A stretch of DNA of 64,000 nt from Mesorhizobium sp. CA14 (GCF_020165195.1 NZ_JAIUHR010000007.1:62001-126000); one strand, 5' to 3'; counted from the first letter of the stretch, positions 35,403 through 45,888 are shown. Program-made: numbers and translations. Notes: generated by a model from the sequence alone, not told the origin.

Positions 35403-35990
35403 CTACAATTGGGGCGCGAAGCGGCGCAACCCGCTCTCGGTCAGTATTTCCGGGATGATGACGTCATGGTTCTCGTCAGGGACCATTTCGACTTCCTGAC
35501 AGTCGAAGGCGATGCCGATCAGCCTGGGCGCGATGCCCTTGTCGGCCAGTCTGGCGATCGCCCGATCGTAATAGCCGGCGCCATAGCCGATACGGTGGCC
35601 GCGGGCGTCGAAGGCGGCGAGCGGCACCAGCATGAGCGTCGGGTCGAGCACTTCCGCCTCTTCATGCGGCCCGACCGTGCCGAATCCCATCTCGACCATC
35701 GGCGCGCCGCGCACCAGCTCGCGAAAGACGATCGTGGTCTTGTCGAGGATCGCGGGCAGGCAGAGCCTTGCGCCCTTTTCGCGCAGCGCGAACATCAGCG
35801 GCCGCACATCGACTTCCGAGCGCATCGGCCAGAAGCCGGAGACGACCCGGCCGGGTTCGAAGTCGATTTTTTCCTTCGCGATCTCGGCCATTTCGAGCGC
35901 GATCTCGACGCGCCAGAACTCGTCGAGCGCATCGCGGCGCGCCAATGCTTCCTTGCGAAGCTGTTTTTTCAGGTCTTTGGAAGAGCTCAT
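35403..35990 (-). CDS. 5-formyltetrahydrofolate cyclo-ligase
   Basis: 195 residues. MSSSKDLKKQLRKEALARRD is the usual start. FEPGRVVSGFWPMRSEVDVR and LVPLAAFDARGHRIGYGAGY, continuing YDRAIARL, carry the family ATP- and folate-binding motifs. It makes 5,10-methenyl-THF from 5-formyl-THF with ATP. The gene is homologous to ygfA of E. coli, which follows the 6S RNA gene ssrS; the same order is seen here. Confidence 0.94.
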   Translation of the reverse strand: MSSSKDLKKQLRKEALARRDALDEFWRVEIALEMAEIAKEKIDFEPGRVVSGFWPMRSEVDVRPLMFALREKGARLCLPAILDKTTIVFRELVRGAPMVEMGFGTVGPHEEAEVLDPTLMLVPLAAFDARGHRIGYGAGYYDRAIARLADKGIAPRLIGIAFDCQEVEMVPDENHDVIIPEILTESGLRRFAPQL

Positions 35991-36089
35991 GCGCGGACGC
36001 TAGAAAAAGTCGGATTTGGATGGCGTTTTAGGAGCGACGCTTTCTAGCGCATGTCTCCCGAAAACGGGAGAGCGACGATCCACACAACC

Positions 36090-36231
36090 GGTGGAGAGGT
36101 CGATCCCGGGTGCCTACAAAGTAGGTGGGCGCCGTGTGAGAAAACCCACGGGTCTTCCCAGGGACAGCTCCCTAAGGATCGATAAGGCCCCGGGGATAAG
36201 TTTCTCCTGCCGGGAAGCGCAGACCGCCGAC
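36090..36231 (-). ncRNA. ssrS: 6S RNA (probable)
   Basis: On the minus strand, upstream of the cyclo-ligase gene, TATATT (36241-36236) suits a -10 box. The RNA can begin near 36231 with GGCGGTCTGCGCTTCCCGG and its 3' side ends CACCCGGGATCGACC, giving a closing stem from GGTC/GACC and CCCGG/CCGGG. The middle (AACTTATCCCCGGGG) can make the open bubble that mimics a promoter, and ACGGCGCCCACCTACTTTGT is a characteristic alphaproteobacterial 6S segment in my memory. 6S RNA binds the sigma70 holoenzyme in stationary phase. Ends are approximate. Confidence 0.75.
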
Positions 36232-36377
36232 AGCAAATATAGGCCGATCATTAGCCGCGCGCCAGAAGGATAGCTCTCCCGGCCCTGTAAATTCTTGTCG
36301 CGCGCTCCGCGGCGTCGCCACGCCTTGCGCGGCCTGTCCAGCCTCCTTACGGTCCGGCTGCAGGGACAGGAGAAAAA

Positions 36378-37217
<840 letters not shown>

Positions 37218-37305
37218 GCTAACAGCAACAGCATTTTCGCCGGCCGTGGACCGTTGCCCGCGCGAGGCATCTGCCGCAGCCTCGCGCCAAAGCCTGGAGG
37301 AAGAA

Positions 37306-37752
37306 ATGTTCGAGATTAACATCCGCCCGCTCGTGCAGTCCGATCACGCCGACTGGCGGAGGCTTTGGACCGCCTATTTGACCTTCTACGAGACCAAGCT
37401 GCCGGAGGAGGTCTACGACATCACCTGGAAGCGCCTGTTCACCGAAGGCGAGTTCGAACCGAAGGGCTTCATCGCCACGTTTCACGGCAAGGCCGTAGGC
37501 CTGACTCACTATCTCTATCACCGCTCCTGCTGGTCGCAGGTCAACAACTGCTATCTGCAGGATCTGTTCGCCGACCCCGCGGTGCGCGGCAAGGGTGTGG
37601 GCGCGGCGCTGATCAAAGCCGTGCGGGACGAGGCCGGCAAAATTGGCATCAAGAATGTCTACTGGATGACGCACGAGACCAACGCCACAGCGCGCCGGCT
37701 CTACGACCATGTGGCGCGGCGGACCGGATTCATCGAGTATGATCTGCTATGA
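37306..37752 (+). CDS. GNAT-family N-acetyltransferase
   Basis: 148 residues from the ATG at 37306 (TGGAGG upstream). MFEINIRPLVQSDHADWRRL opens the fold. The acetyl-CoA site is LQDLFADPAVRGKGVGAALI (R/Q-x-x-G-x-G/A as RGKGVGAA), followed by VYWMTHETNATARRLYDHVA. The substrate is unknown. It is inserted between moxR and the VWA gene. Confidence 0.88.
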   Translation: MFEINIRPLVQSDHADWRRLWTAYLTFYETKLPEEVYDITWKRLFTEGEFEPKGFIATFHGKAVGLTHYLYHRSCWSQVNNCYLQDLFADPAVRGKGVGAALIKAVRDEAGKIGIKNVYWMTHETNATARRLYDHVARRTGFIEYDLL

Positions 37753-37780
37753 TAAGCGCGGGATTTAATCCGTAGAACGA

Positions 37781-38041
37781 ATGACTGGCTATGTTGGAAT
37801 TTTAGATGGCTCCAACGACGTATGGGGCGTGCGGGTGCCCGACCTTTCAGGTTGCCACGGAGGCGGCTTAAGCCCTGAGCAAGCGATTGCCGACGCTGAG
37901 CTCGCCGTCCGCGAGTGGACGGAAGCACGGATGGCGAAGCGCTTGCCCATTCCCAAACCGCGTGCGCTGGTGGCTTTGCTTCGATCCGGCGAAATCGACA
38001 GTGCCAACGGTGATTCCGCCGTGATCGTGAGGCAGAGATAG
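37781..38041 (+). CDS. HicB-like antitoxin domain protein, truncated and unpaired
   Basis: 86 residues: YVGILDGSNDVWGVRVPDLS, then GCHGGGLSPEQAIADAELAV. This is the HicB_like antitoxin fold. The C-terminal ribbon-helix-helix or HTH that usually follows is missing; the gene stops after SAVIVRQR. No hicA is adjacent. It is 28 bp after the GNAT stop and 3 bp before the VWA start, so it is probably cotranscribed with both. Confidence 0.78.
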   Translation: MTGYVGILDGSNDVWGVRVPDLSGCHGGGLSPEQAIADAELAVREWTEARMAKRLPIPKPRALVALLRSGEIDSANGDSAVIVRQR

Positions 38042-38044
38042 CAG

Positions 38045-39235
38045 GTGTTCATCCCCTTCTTCCTCGAACTGAAGGCCGCGCGGGTTCCTGTTTCGCTCAG
38101 GGAATATCTGTCGCTGCTGGAGGGACTGGAAGCGGGGTTGGTCGATTATGATGTCGAGGCTTTCTATTACCTCGCGCGCTCGGCCCTGGTGAAGGACGAG
38201 CGTCATATCGACCGTTTCGACCAGGTCTTCGCGCATGTCTTCAAGGGCGTCGAAGCGCTCGGCGGCCCGGATGCCGTCGATGTCGCCAAGCTCCCCGAGG
38301 AATGGCTGCGCCGTTTGGCGGAAAAGCACCTGAGCGAGGAGGAAAAGAAGCTGGTCGAAGCGCTGGGCGGTTTCGATAAGCTGATGGAGACGCTGAAGCA
38401 GCGCCTCGAGGAGCAGAAGGGCCGGCACCAGGGCGGCTCGAAATGGATCGGCACCGGCGGCACCTCGCCCTTCGGCGCCTATGGCTACAACCCCGAAGGG
38501 GTTCGCATCGGCCAGCATGAAAGCCGCCATCGCCGCGCGGTGAAGGTCTGGGACAAGCGCGAATTCAAGAACTTCGACGACACCGTCGAGCTCGGCACCC
38601 GCAACATCAAGGTGGCGCTGAAGCGGCTGCGACGCTGGGTGCGCGAGGGCGCCGAGGAGGAGTTCGACCTGCCGGGCACCATCCACGCCACCGCCGAGCA
38701 TGGCTATCTCGACGTCAAAACGCGGCCCGAGCGGCGCAATGCCGTGAAGCTCCTGATGTTCTTCGATGTCGGCGGCTCGATGGACGACCATATACGCGGC
38801 GTCGAGGAACTGTTTTCCGCCGCGCGCGCCGAGTTCCGCCAGCTCGAATATTTCTACTTCCACAATTGCCTTTACGAGCGCGTCTGGAAGGACAACCGCC
38901 GGCGCCTGGCCGAGACGATCCCGACTTTCGACCTCATCCACAAATACGGGCCGGACTACAAGGTGATCGTCGTCGGCGACGCCTCGATGAGCCCCTACGA
39001 GATCGCCCATCCGGGTGGCTCGGTTGAGCACTGGAATCCGGAGGCCGGAAGTGTGTGGCTGGCCCGCCTGTTGCAGCAATGGCCGAACGCGATATGGCTC
39101 AATCCCGAAGCTGAAAAGAACTGGCGCTACACGCACTCGATCCAGTTGATCAGCGACATCTTCGGCGGCCGCATGTTCCCGCTGACATTGGCCGGGCTTG
39201 AGGCAGCGACAACGCAGCTGTCGCGCAAGCATTAG
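38045..39235 (+). CDS. VWA-domain (CoxE-like) protein, MoxR partner
   Basis: 396 residues beginning with GTG at 38045. The N-terminal helical part ([40 protein letters not shown]) is typical of the CoxE-type VWA family. The VWA fold starts near [17 protein letters not shown], where DVGGS is the MIDAS motif, and includes the later [14 protein letters not shown]. It probably works with the MoxR ATPase, in the way CoxD/CoxE or NorQ/NorD pairs activate metalloenzymes; the client is unknown. Confidence 0.88.
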   Translation: MFIPFFLELKAARVPVSLREYLSLLEGLEAGLVDYDVEAFYYLARSALVKDERHIDRFDQVFAHVFKGVEALGGPDAVDVAKLPEEWLRRLAEKHLSEEEKKLVEALGGFDKLMETLKQRLEEQKGRHQGGSKWIGTGGTSPFGAYGYNPEGVRIGQHESRHRRAVKVWDKREFKNFDDTVELGTRNIKVALKRLRRWVREGAEEEFDLPGTIHATAEHGYLDVKTRPERRNAVKLLMFFDVGGSMDDHIRGVEELFSAARAEFRQLEYFYFHNCLYERVWKDNRRRLAETIPTFDLIHKYGPDYKVIVVGDASMSPYEIAHPGGSVEHWNPEAGSVWLARLLQQWPNAIWLNPEAEKNWRYTHSIQLISDIFGGRMFPLTLAGLEAATTQLSRKH

Positions 39236-39327
39236 CTCGCTACGCTGGAAGCACCCGTAACAAAGGCCTATGTTTGGGCGAATATCCGTTGCAAGCAACA
39301 ACGAGCCGCCAAGGCCGAGGAGATTTC

Positions 39328-39732
39328 ATGGACACCCACGCCTATCCCGTCACCCGCACCGATGCCGAATGGCGCGCCCGGCTGACGCCGGAGCAGTATG
39401 CCGTCATGCGCAACCACGGCACCGAGCGCCCCGGCAGTTGCGCCCTGCTCTACGAGAAGCGCGCCGGCACCTTCTACTGCGTCGGCTGCGACCAGCCGCT
39501 GTTCGAATCCAAGCTGAAGTTCGAGAGCGGCACCGGCTGGCCGAGCTTCAACGATCCGGTCCCGGGCGCGATCGAGACCACTGTCGACCGCAGCTACGGC
39601 ATGGTCCGCACCGAATGCCACTGCGCGCGCTGCGGCAGCCATCTCGGCCATGTCTTCGAGGACGGCCCGCCGCCGACCGGCCTGCGCTACTGCATCAATG
39701 GCGTGGCGCTGCGCTTCGAACCCGCGGCCTGA
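39328..39732 (+). CDS. msrB: Peptide-methionine (R)-S-oxide reductase
   Basis: 134 residues from the ATG at 39328 with GAGGAGA upstream. The zinc site is CVGC (51-54) and CARC (99-102). The catalytic cysteine is Cys122 in [10 protein letters not shown], and [14 protein letters not shown] matches the substrate pocket. It reduces the R-epimer of methionine sulfoxide in proteins. No signal peptide, so cytoplasmic. An intrinsic terminator follows. Confidence 0.95.
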   Translation: MDTHAYPVTRTDAEWRARLTPEQYAVMRNHGTERPGSCALLYEKRAGTFYCVGCDQPLFESKLKFESGTGWPSFNDPVPGAIETTVDRSYGMVRTECHCARCGSHLGHVFEDGPPPTGLRYCINGVALRFEPAA

Positions 39733-39752
39733 TCGGGGCTTCCAGTCTTCGC

Positions 39753-39778
39753 AAAGGGCGGCTTCGGTCGCCCTTTTT
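39753..39778 (+). terminator. Intrinsic terminator after msrB
   Basis: AAAGGGCG-GCTTCGGT-CGCCCTTT followed by TT. Two genes converge here, and the hairpin could also stop transcripts from the minus strand, though its T run on that strand is weak. Confidence 0.85.
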
Positions 39779-39786
39779 CGTATGGC

Positions 39787-40083
39787 TCATGCCACGACTG
39801 TCGCGATCAGCCAGAGCGCGGAACCGAGCATCATCAGCTGCGCCTTGAAACCCCCGACCTTCTCCGCGGTCCGCCACACGGCGACCGTGAGGAAGATGTT
39901 GTAGGGAACGGGGAGGAAATGCGCCGTCAGCACCAGCCAGAGCGGCAGCTTCAATCCAAGCAGGATCAGCGCCAGCGCCGAAGAGGCGATGCTCAAGATG
40001 GTCCCGACCAGCAGCATGTCACGCCAGAACAGCCGGTCGAGCAGCACTTCGCCCCTCCACCGCGTCCGGAAAAAACCCGTCAT
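39787..40083 (-). CDS. Small membrane protein of unknown function
   Basis: 98 residues with three hydrophobic segments: DMLLVGTILSIASSALALIL, PLWLVLTAHFLPVPYNIFLT and QLMMLGSALWLIATVVA. The motif HFLPVPYNIFLTVAVWRTAE is probably the family signature. I do not recognise a function. The start at 40083 is 10 bp from the stop of the next gene upstream, so they are likely one transcript. Confidence 0.72.
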   Translation of the reverse strand: MTGFFRTRWRGEVLLDRLFWRDMLLVGTILSIASSALALILLGLKLPLWLVLTAHFLPVPYNIFLTVAVWRTAEKVGGFKAQLMMLGSALWLIATVVA

Positions 40084-40093
40084 CGCCGGCGAC

Positions 40094-40534
40094 CTATCGC
40101 TGCCCGAGAACTTCGGTCACGGCTTCTTCGAAGCGTGAGCATTCCCGCACCAGCCAGTCGCTCATGGCCGGCCAATTGTCCTCGGCGTAGCAGTTCACCC
40201 GCCACATCGAGTTGATGCCGAGACCTTCACAGCTCTGCTCGGGCCTGAGCTTCAGCCTGGACTCGATCGCCGGCTGGAACGGTTTCAGCCGCGCCCAGGA
40301 TTCCGTGGCGCCGAACTTCTCATTGCGCCCGAAGAAGACGCCGACATGGTTCTGCGCCGGTGCGACATACATCGAAAGGACCAAAGCGAAATCCGGCAGC
40401 CCGCGCTGCCAGAACCATGGCCCGCGTCGCGCGAGCCTTTGCCTTTCTTGCGGGTGCCGTTCGGCGAACAGCGCCCAGAAGCCGCGATGGCGGAACTCCG
40501 AGGCGCGACGGCCGCCGAAGTCGAATTCGCTCAT
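40094..40534 (-). CDS. Conserved hypothetical protein
   Basis: 146 residues from the ATG at 40534 (MSEFDFGGRRASEFRHRGFW). It is rich in Arg and Trp and contains GVFFGRNEKFGATESWARLK, PFQPAIESRLKLRPEQSC and NCYAEDNWPAMSDWLVRECS. The pattern resembles DUF4268-type proteins, some linked to DNA or phage functions, but I cannot assign it. The longer in-frame start at 40699 crosses gapR and is not real. It is 22 bp after gapR. Confidence 0.7.
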   Translation of the reverse strand: MSEFDFGGRRASEFRHRGFWALFAERHPQERQRLARRGPWFWQRGLPDFALVLSMYVAPAQNHVGVFFGRNEKFGATESWARLKPFQPAIESRLKLRPEQSCEGLGINSMWRVNCYAEDNWPAMSDWLVRECSRFEEAVTEVLGQR

Positions 40535-40556
40535 GGCCGGTCTCCGGCCATGAGGC

Positions 40557-40817
40557 TTACGCCATGCCGAGGGCGGCCTTGTAGAGATCCAGGATCGACT
40601 CCTCCTCCTGACGCTCGGCCTGGTCCTTCTTGCGCAGCCGCACGATGGTGCGAATCGCCTTGGTGTCGAAGCCAGTCCCCTTGGCTTCTGCATAGACATC
40701 CTTGATGTCGTCGGAGATCGTCTTCTTCTCGTCCTCGAGCCGCTCGATGCGCTCGATGATGGTGCGCAGCTGGCCGGCGGCTACAGTCTGGCTGGTCTCG
40801 GTGATTTCGTCGGCCAT
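40557..40817 (-). CDS. gapR: GapR-family (DUF2312) nucleoid protein
   Basis: 86 residues from the ATG at 40817 (GGAGA upstream) reading [20 protein letters not shown], then [20 protein letters not shown] and [20 protein letters not shown]. It is the DUF2312/UPF0335 core. In Caulobacter GapR binds overtwisted AT-rich DNA ahead of forks and stimulates gyrase and topoisomerase IV. The Met at 40844 is possible but has a poorer ribosome site. Confidence 0.9.
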   Translation of the reverse strand: MADEITETSQTVAAGQLRTIIERIERLEDEKKTISDDIKDVYAEAKGTGFDTKAIRTIVRLRKKDQAERQEEESILDLYKAALGMA

Positions 40818-40967
40818 TTTTCTCTCCGCGTCTTCTGAAGCCATGGCGATTCCCGCCGCGGCGAATTGGAGCGGGTTCCCTGCCCGAGCGGGCGCGGCGG
40901 GTCAAGACACTTGTCGAGCGGCTGTGGACGGCTGCCGTCAATCGTCCCTTCGACGTTCCGATCGCAC

Positions 40968-43900
40968 CTACTTGAAGGCGATCAAGAGATCCTTCGCATC
41001 GATCTGGTCGCCGGCCTTGACCAGCACCTCGGCGATCTCGCCGTCGCGTTCGGCATGCAGCGCGGTTTCCATCTTCATGGCCTCGATCGACAAGAGCACG
41101 TCGCCCGCCTTGACCGCCTGTCCGGCCGCCACTGCAAGCGCCGACACGACGCCGGGCATCGGCGCGCCGACATGCCCCTCATTGCCGGGCTCGGCCTTGC
41201 GGCGCGCCTTGGCGGCGGAAGCGCCATGCGCCCTGTCCGGCACCTTGACGCGGCGCGGCTGGCCGTTGAGCTCGAAGAAGACGGTGACCATGCCCTTCTC
41301 GTCAACATCGCCGAACGCCTGGCAGCGAACCACCAGCGTCTTGCCCTTCTCGATGTCGAGGAAGATCTCGTCTTCCGGCTTCATGCCGTAGAAATAGGTC
41401 GGCGTCGGCAGGACGCTGACCGGCCCGTAGGTCTCCTGCGCGGCGGCGAAATCGGTGAACACCTTCGGGTACATCAGCCATGAGGCGAATTCATATTCCG
41501 TGAGCTTGCGATCGAGCTTGCCCTCGATGTCCTTGCGGCTGGCCTTGAGATCGGCTGCTTTTAGCAGCGAGCCGGGCCGCACGGTGATCGGCTTCTCGCC
41601 CTTCAGCGCCTTCTTCTGCAGCGCCGCCGGCCAACCGCCGGGTGACTGACCGAGATCGCCGCGCAGCATCGACACCACCGAATCCGGGAAGGCGATGTCC
41701 TTTGCCGGGTTCTCGACATCGGCGACGGTGAGATCCTGGCTGACCATCATCAGCGCCATATCGCCGACCACCTTGGACGACGGCGTCACCTTGACGATGT
41801 CGCCGAACATCAGATTGACGTCATGATAGGCCTGCGCCACCTCATGCCAGCGCGTCTCCAGTCCAAGCGAGCGCGCCTGTTCCTTGAGGTTGGTGAATTG
41901 GCCGCCCGGCATCTCGTGCAGATAGACTTCCGAGGCCGGCCCCTTGAGGTCGCTCTCGAAGGCGGCATACTGGTTACGCACCGCCTCCCAATAGAAGGAG
42001 ATGCGGCGGATCCATTGCGGGTCGAGACCGGGATCGCGCTCGGTGCCCTTCAGCGCCTCGACGATCGAGCCGAGGCAGGGCTGCGAGGTGTTGCCGGAGA
42101 AGGAATCCATCGCCGCGTCGATCGCGTCGGCGCCGCTCTCCACCGCCGCCAGCACCGTGGCTGCCGAAAGTCCGGACGTGTCGTGCGTGTGGAAGTGGAT
42201 CGGCAGGTCAGTCGCCTCGCGCAGCGCCTTGAACAGCACGCGCGCCGCGGCCGGCTTCAACAGGCCGGCCATATCCTTGACGGCGATGATATGCGAGCCG
42301 GCGGCCTCCAGCTCCTTGGCCAGCCCGACATAGTATTTGAGGTCGTATTTGGCGCGGGCCGGATCGAGGATATCGCCGGTATAGCACATCGCCGCCTCGA
42401 CCAGCTTGCCTTCGGCGCCGACCGCGTCCATGGCCACCCGCATGTTCTCGACCCAGTTCAGGCAGTCGAAGACGCGGAACAGATCGACGCCGCCGGCTGC
42501 CGCTTGGGCGACGAAATGCTGGACGACATTGTCGGGATAGTTGGTGTAGCCAACGCCGTTGGCGCCACGCAAAAGCATCTGCAGCAGAAGATTGGGAGCC
42601 GCCTCGCGCACTTTGCTCAGCCGCTCCCACGGATCCTCGGTGAGGAAGCGCATGGCGACGTCGAACGTTGCGCCGCCCCAGCATTCCAGCGACAAGAGCT
42701 GCGGCAGTGCCCGCGCATAGGTGCCAGCGATGCCGACGATGTCATAGGTGCGCATGCGCGTGGCGAGCAGCGACTGGTGGCCGTCGCGCATCGTCGTGTC
42801 GGTGACCAGCACCTGGGGCTGCTCGCGCATCCAGGCCGCGAATTTCTCGGGGCCCAGCGCATCGAGCCTCTGCTTGCTGCCGTCCGGAACATGGCCGTTG
42901 AGATAGGGCACCACCGGTGCGGCCGCATTCGCCTTCGGCATCGGCCGGCCGCGCGTCTCTGGATGGCCGTTGACGCTGACGTCGGCGAGGTAGTTGAGCA
43001 GCTTGGTGGCCCGGTCCTGCCGCTTCACCTGCTCGAACAGCTCCGGCGTCGTATCGATGAACTTGGTCGTGTAGGAATTGTCGGCGAAGCGCGGGTGGTT
43101 GATGATCGCTTCAAGGAAGGTAAGGTTGGTGGCGACGCCACGGATGCGGAACTCGCGGAGCGCCCGGTTCATGCGCGAAATCGCCTCGCCGGGGGTCGGC
43201 GCCCAGGCTGTCACCTTTTCCAGCAGCGGATCGTAGAAACGGGTGATGACCGCGCCCGAATAGGCGGTGCCGCCGTCGAGCCGGATGCCGAAGCCGGCCG
43301 CCTCGCGATAGGCGGTGATGCGGCCATAGTCCGGGATGAAATTGTGCTCCGGATCCTCGGTGGTGATGCGGCACTGGAGCGCATGGCCGTTCAGCCTGAT
43401 GTCCTTCTGCGCCGGCACGCCCGATTGCTTGGTGCCGATGGCGAAGCCGTCGAGGATGTGGATCTGCGCCTTGACGATGTCGATGCCCGTCACCTGCTCG
43501 GTGACGGTGTGCTCGACCTGGATGCGCGGATTGACCTCGATGAAGTAGAACTTGCCGGTGTCGGCGTCCTGCAGGAACTCGACCGTGCCGGCGCCGATAT
43601 AGCTGGTCTCGCGCGCGATCTTGAGCGCGTAGCCGCAGAGCTCCTGGCGCAGCTCTTCGCTGAGATAGGGCGCCGGCGCACGCTCCACGACCTTCTGGTT
43701 ACGACGCTGGATCGAGCAGTCGCGCTCGAACAGATGCACCGCATTGCCGTGGGTGTCGCCCAGCACCTGCACCTCGACATGCCGCGCACGCTCGATCAGC
43801 TTTTCGAGATAGACCTCGTCCTTGCCGAAGGCGGCCTTGGCCTCGCGCTTGCCTTCCATCACCTCGCGCGCGAGGTCGGCTTCGGAACGGATGGCGCGCA

Positions 43901-44426
43901 TGCCGCGGCCGCCGCCGCCCCACGAGGCCTTGAGCATCACCGGATAGCCGATTTGGGCCGCGAGCTTCTTCACCTCGTCCATGTCGTCCGGCAGCGGATC
44001 GGTTGCCGGCACGACCGGCACGCCGACCTCGATCGCCAGGTTGCGCGCGGCGACCTTGTTGCCCAACCTGCGCATCGTTTCCGGCTTCGGCCCGATGAAG
44101 GTGATGCCGGCTTCGGCGCAGGCTTCTGCGAATTCCGGGCTTTCCGAGAGCAGGCCGTAGCCGGGATGGATAGCGTCGGCGCCCGATAGCCTGGCGACCC
44201 GGATCACCTCCTCGATCGACAGGTAGCTCTCGATCGGCCCCATGTCCTTGGCGAGATGCGGTCCGCGCCCGACTTGATAGCTTTCGTCGGCCTTGAAGCG
44301 GTGCAGCGAATATTTGTCCTCCTCCGCCCAGATCGCCACGGTTTTGAGGCCGAGCTCGTTGGCCGCGCGGAACACGCGGATGGCGATTTCGGACCGGTTG
44401 GCGACGAGGATCTTCGTGATTGCCAA
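40968..44426 (-). CDS. pyc: Pyruvate carboxylase
   Basis: 1,152 residues if translation starts at TTG (44426), giving (M)AITKILVANRSEIAIRVF; GGAG lies nine bases upstream. This is close to the 1,154 residues of Rhizobium etli PYC, while the ATG at 44495 adds 23 unlike residues. Biotin carboxylase (KASWGGGGRGMR, VVERAPAPYL, ATP-grasp) occupies about 1-460. The carboxyltransferase domain (TDTTMRDGHQSLLATRMRTY near 540) follows, and the biotinyl domain has EAMKME with Lys1118. It makes oxaloacetate for anaplerosis. Confidence 0.96.
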   Translation of the reverse strand: MAITKILVANRSEIAIRVFRAANELGLKTVAIWAEEDKYSLHRFKADESYQVGRGPHLAKDMGPIESYLSIEEVIRVARLSGADAIHPGYGLLSESPEFAEACAEAGITFIGPKPETMRRLGNKVAARNLAIEVGVPVVPATDPLPDDMDEVKKLAAQIGYPVMLKASWGGGGRGMRAIRSEADLAREVMEGKREAKAAFGKDEVYLEKLIERARHVEVQVLGDTHGNAVHLFERDCSIQRRNQKVVERAPAPYLSEELRQELCGYALKIARETSYIGAGTVEFLQDADTGKFYFIEVNPRIQVEHTVTEQVTGIDIVKAQIHILDGFAIGTKQSGVPAQKDIRLNGHALQCRITTEDPEHNFIPDYGRITAYREAAGFGIRLDGGTAYSGAVITRFYDPLLEKVTAWAPTPGEAISRMNRALREFRIRGVATNLTFLEAIINHPRFADNSYTTKFIDTTPELFEQVKRQDRATKLLNYLADVSVNGHPETRGRPMPKANAAAPVVPYLNGHVPDGSKQRLDALGPEKFAAWMREQPQVLVTDTTMRDGHQSLLATRMRTYDIVGIAGTYARALPQLLSLECWGGATFDVAMRFLTEDPWERLSKVREAAPNLLLQMLLRGANGVGYTNYPDNVVQHFVAQAAAGGVDLFRVFDCLNWVENMRVAMDAVGAEGKLVEAAMCYTGDILDPARAKYDLKYYVGLAKELEAAGSHIIAVKDMAGLLKPAAARVLFKALREATDLPIHFHTHDTSGLSAATVLAAVESGADAIDAAMDSFSGNTSQPCLGSIVEALKGTERDPGLDPQWIRRISFYWEAVRNQYAAFESDLKGPASEVYLHEMPGGQFTNLKEQARSLGLETRWHEVAQAYHDVNLMFGDIVKVTPSSKVVGDMALMMVSQDLTVADVENPAKDIAFPDSVVSMLRGDLGQSPGGWPAALQKKALKGEKPITVRPGSLLKAADLKASRKDIEGKLDRKLTEYEFASWLMYPKVFTDFAAAQETYGPVSVLPTPTYFYGMKPEDEIFLDIEKGKTLVVRCQAFGDVDEKGMVTVFFELNGQPRRVKVPDRAHGASAAKARRKAEPGNEGHVGAPMPGVVSALAVAAGQAVKAGDVLLSIEAMKMETALHAERDGEIAEVLVKAGDQIDAKDLLIAFK

Positions 44427-44632
44427 GGACTGGGCTCCAGCAGCGGAAGGGAGATGAACCGGCGCAATGATTAACGGGAAAATGCTGCAGCGCAAACAAA
44501 TTTGCGCGACAGCTAAAACGATTTAAGTCGCCTGTTTGCGCCAAATGCTCCAAAGCGTCGGCCGGGACCCGGTGCCAGCCAGTGCGAACTCGGCGCCCTC
44601 CCCCACGACCGGTCGCTCACCCGCAAACGAAA
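44427..44632. other. Intergenic region upstream of pyc
   Basis: About 200 bp. It holds the likely pyc promoter region; AT-rich sequence with TTGTTTGCGCTGCAG-type bases (minus strand) lies near 44480-44520. No gene or RNA seen. Confidence 0.4.
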
Positions 44633-44656
44633 ATGCCCGGCGCAAGCGCCGGGCAT
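44633..44656 (-). terminator. Intrinsic terminator of the livJ-type gene
   Basis: Perfect ten-base stem ATGCCCGGCG-CTTG-CGCCGGGCAT on the minus strand, followed by TTTCGTTT. It lies between the binding-protein gene and pyc and should separate the two. Confidence 0.82.
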
Positions 44657-44670
44657 CCCCGAAAGTCGGC

Positions 44671-44763
44671 TTAAGCATGTCTCCCGAAGGTGTGCAGCGG
44701 TTTCGGGACGAAGACATGCCTGAAACGAAGGACCTAAAGCAGGTCTCATGACCTGCTTTAGAG
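44671..44763. repeat. Dispersed repeat, family C
   Basis: TTAAGCATGTCTCCCGAAGG, TGTGCAGCGGTTTCGGGACG, AAGACATGCCTGAAACGAAG, then the palindrome TAAAGCAGGTCTCATGACCTGCTTTA. It matches 19838 and 46393 and shares CATGTCTCCCGAA with a short piece at 36050-36071. Confidence 0.85.
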
Positions 44764-44772
44764 TTGGCCGGC

Positions 44773-45888
44773 TTATTTCTCGAAGTAGCTGTACTTGCCG
44801 TCGTCGCCCTTCTTCCACTCGTAGATGACATAGTCAGGACGGGTGATGTCGCCCTTGGCGTCGTAGCCGATGTCGCCGATGGCCGTCTTCCAGGTATTGG
44901 CCCGGATCGTCTCCGCAACCTTCTGCGCGTCGTCGGCCGAGCCGGTCTTGGCGATGGCCTGGGCGATGATCTGCACCGCGGCATAGGAGTAGAGCGTGTA
45001 GGCTTCCGGCTCGAAGCCGTTGGCGCGGAACTTCTCCACCACCTCCTTGGCGGCCGGATTCTTGCGCGGATCCGGAGCGAAGGTGTTGAGCGTGCCGGCA
45101 ACGGCATCACCCGCGATCGAGGCCAGTTCGTTGGAGACGATGCCGTCGCCCGAGAACAGCGGCGCCTTCAGGCCCTGGTCGGCCGACTGACGGATGATCA
45201 GGCCGGCTTCGGTGTGCAGGCCGCCCCAATAGATGAGCGTGACGCCGTTTTCCTTCATCTTGGCGATGAGGGCCGAGAAGTCCTTGTCGCCGACATTCAC
45301 GCCTTCATACAATACTTCCTTGATGCCGTTGGCGTTCAGGTTCTTCTTGGTCTCGTCGGCAAGGCCCTGGCCATAAGGCGTCTTGTCGTGGATGATGGCG
45401 ATCTTGGCATCCTTGAAGTTCTTGGCGATGTAGTCGCCGGCCACCTTGCCCTGCTGGTCGTCGCGACCGCAGGTGCGGAAGGTGTTCCACATGCCGCGCT
45501 CGGTGAACTTCGGATTGGTCGCGGCCGGCGTGATCTCGAGGATGCCGTTCTCCTGATAGACTTCCGACGCCGGGATCGAGACGCCCGAATTGAAGTGGCC
45601 GTCGACATACTTGACGCCGTCGGCGACGAACTTGTTGGCGACCGAGATGCCTTGCTTGGGGTCGGAGACGTCGTCACCGATCTCGAGCTTGAGCTGCTGG
45701 CCGAGGATGCCGCCCGCCGCGTTGATGTCGGCGACCGCCTGTTCCGCGCCCTTCTGCAACTGCGCGCCGAAGGCGGCGTTCGGGCCGGTGATCGGACCGG
45801 CGACGCCGATCAGGATGTCGGCCCACGCGCTGCTGCTGAACGCGACGAACGCGGTCAGCGCCACGGCGGACAAAAGTGATTTTTTCAT
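44773..45888 (-). CDS. livJ: Branched-chain amino acid ABC transporter, periplasmic binding protein
   Basis: 371 residues with signal peptide [23 protein letters not shown] (cut after AWA). The mature protein has the type I periplasmic fold: [60 protein letters not shown], and [18 protein letters not shown]. It should deliver Leu, Ile, Val or related amino acids to the LivHMGF complex encoded upstream on the same strand. A small membrane-protein gene lies between livF and this gene. Confidence 0.9.
   Translation of the reverse strand: MKKSLLSAVALTAFVAFSSSAWADILIGVAGPITGPNAAFGAQLQKGAEQAVADINAAGGILGQQLKLEIGDDVSDPKQGISVANKFVADGVKYVDGHFNSGVSIPASEVYQENGILEITPAATNPKFTERGMWNTFRTCGRDDQQGKVAGDYIAKNFKDAKIAIIHDKTPYGQGLADETKKNLNANGIKEVLYEGVNVGDKDFSALIAKMKENGVTLIYWGGLHTEAGLIIRQSADQGLKAPLFSGDGIVSNELASIAGDAVAGTLNTFAPDPRKNPAAKEVVEKFRANGFEPEAYTLYSYAAVQIIAQAIAKTGSADDAQKVAETIRANTWKTAIGDIGYDAKGDITRPDYVIYEWKKGDDGKYSYFEK

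Noticed and set aside
37781-38041. Functional HicAB toxin-antitoxin module
   Set aside because: There is no hicA on either side and the HicB-like protein lacks a DNA-binding end.
41823-44189. 788-codon open frame antisense to pyc
   Set aside because: The codon pattern mirrors the pyc gene and the translation is rich in Arg, Gly and His with no domain. It is a GC-driven shadow, as are similar long frames antisense to tolA, ruvB, the carboxypeptidase and mmsA.
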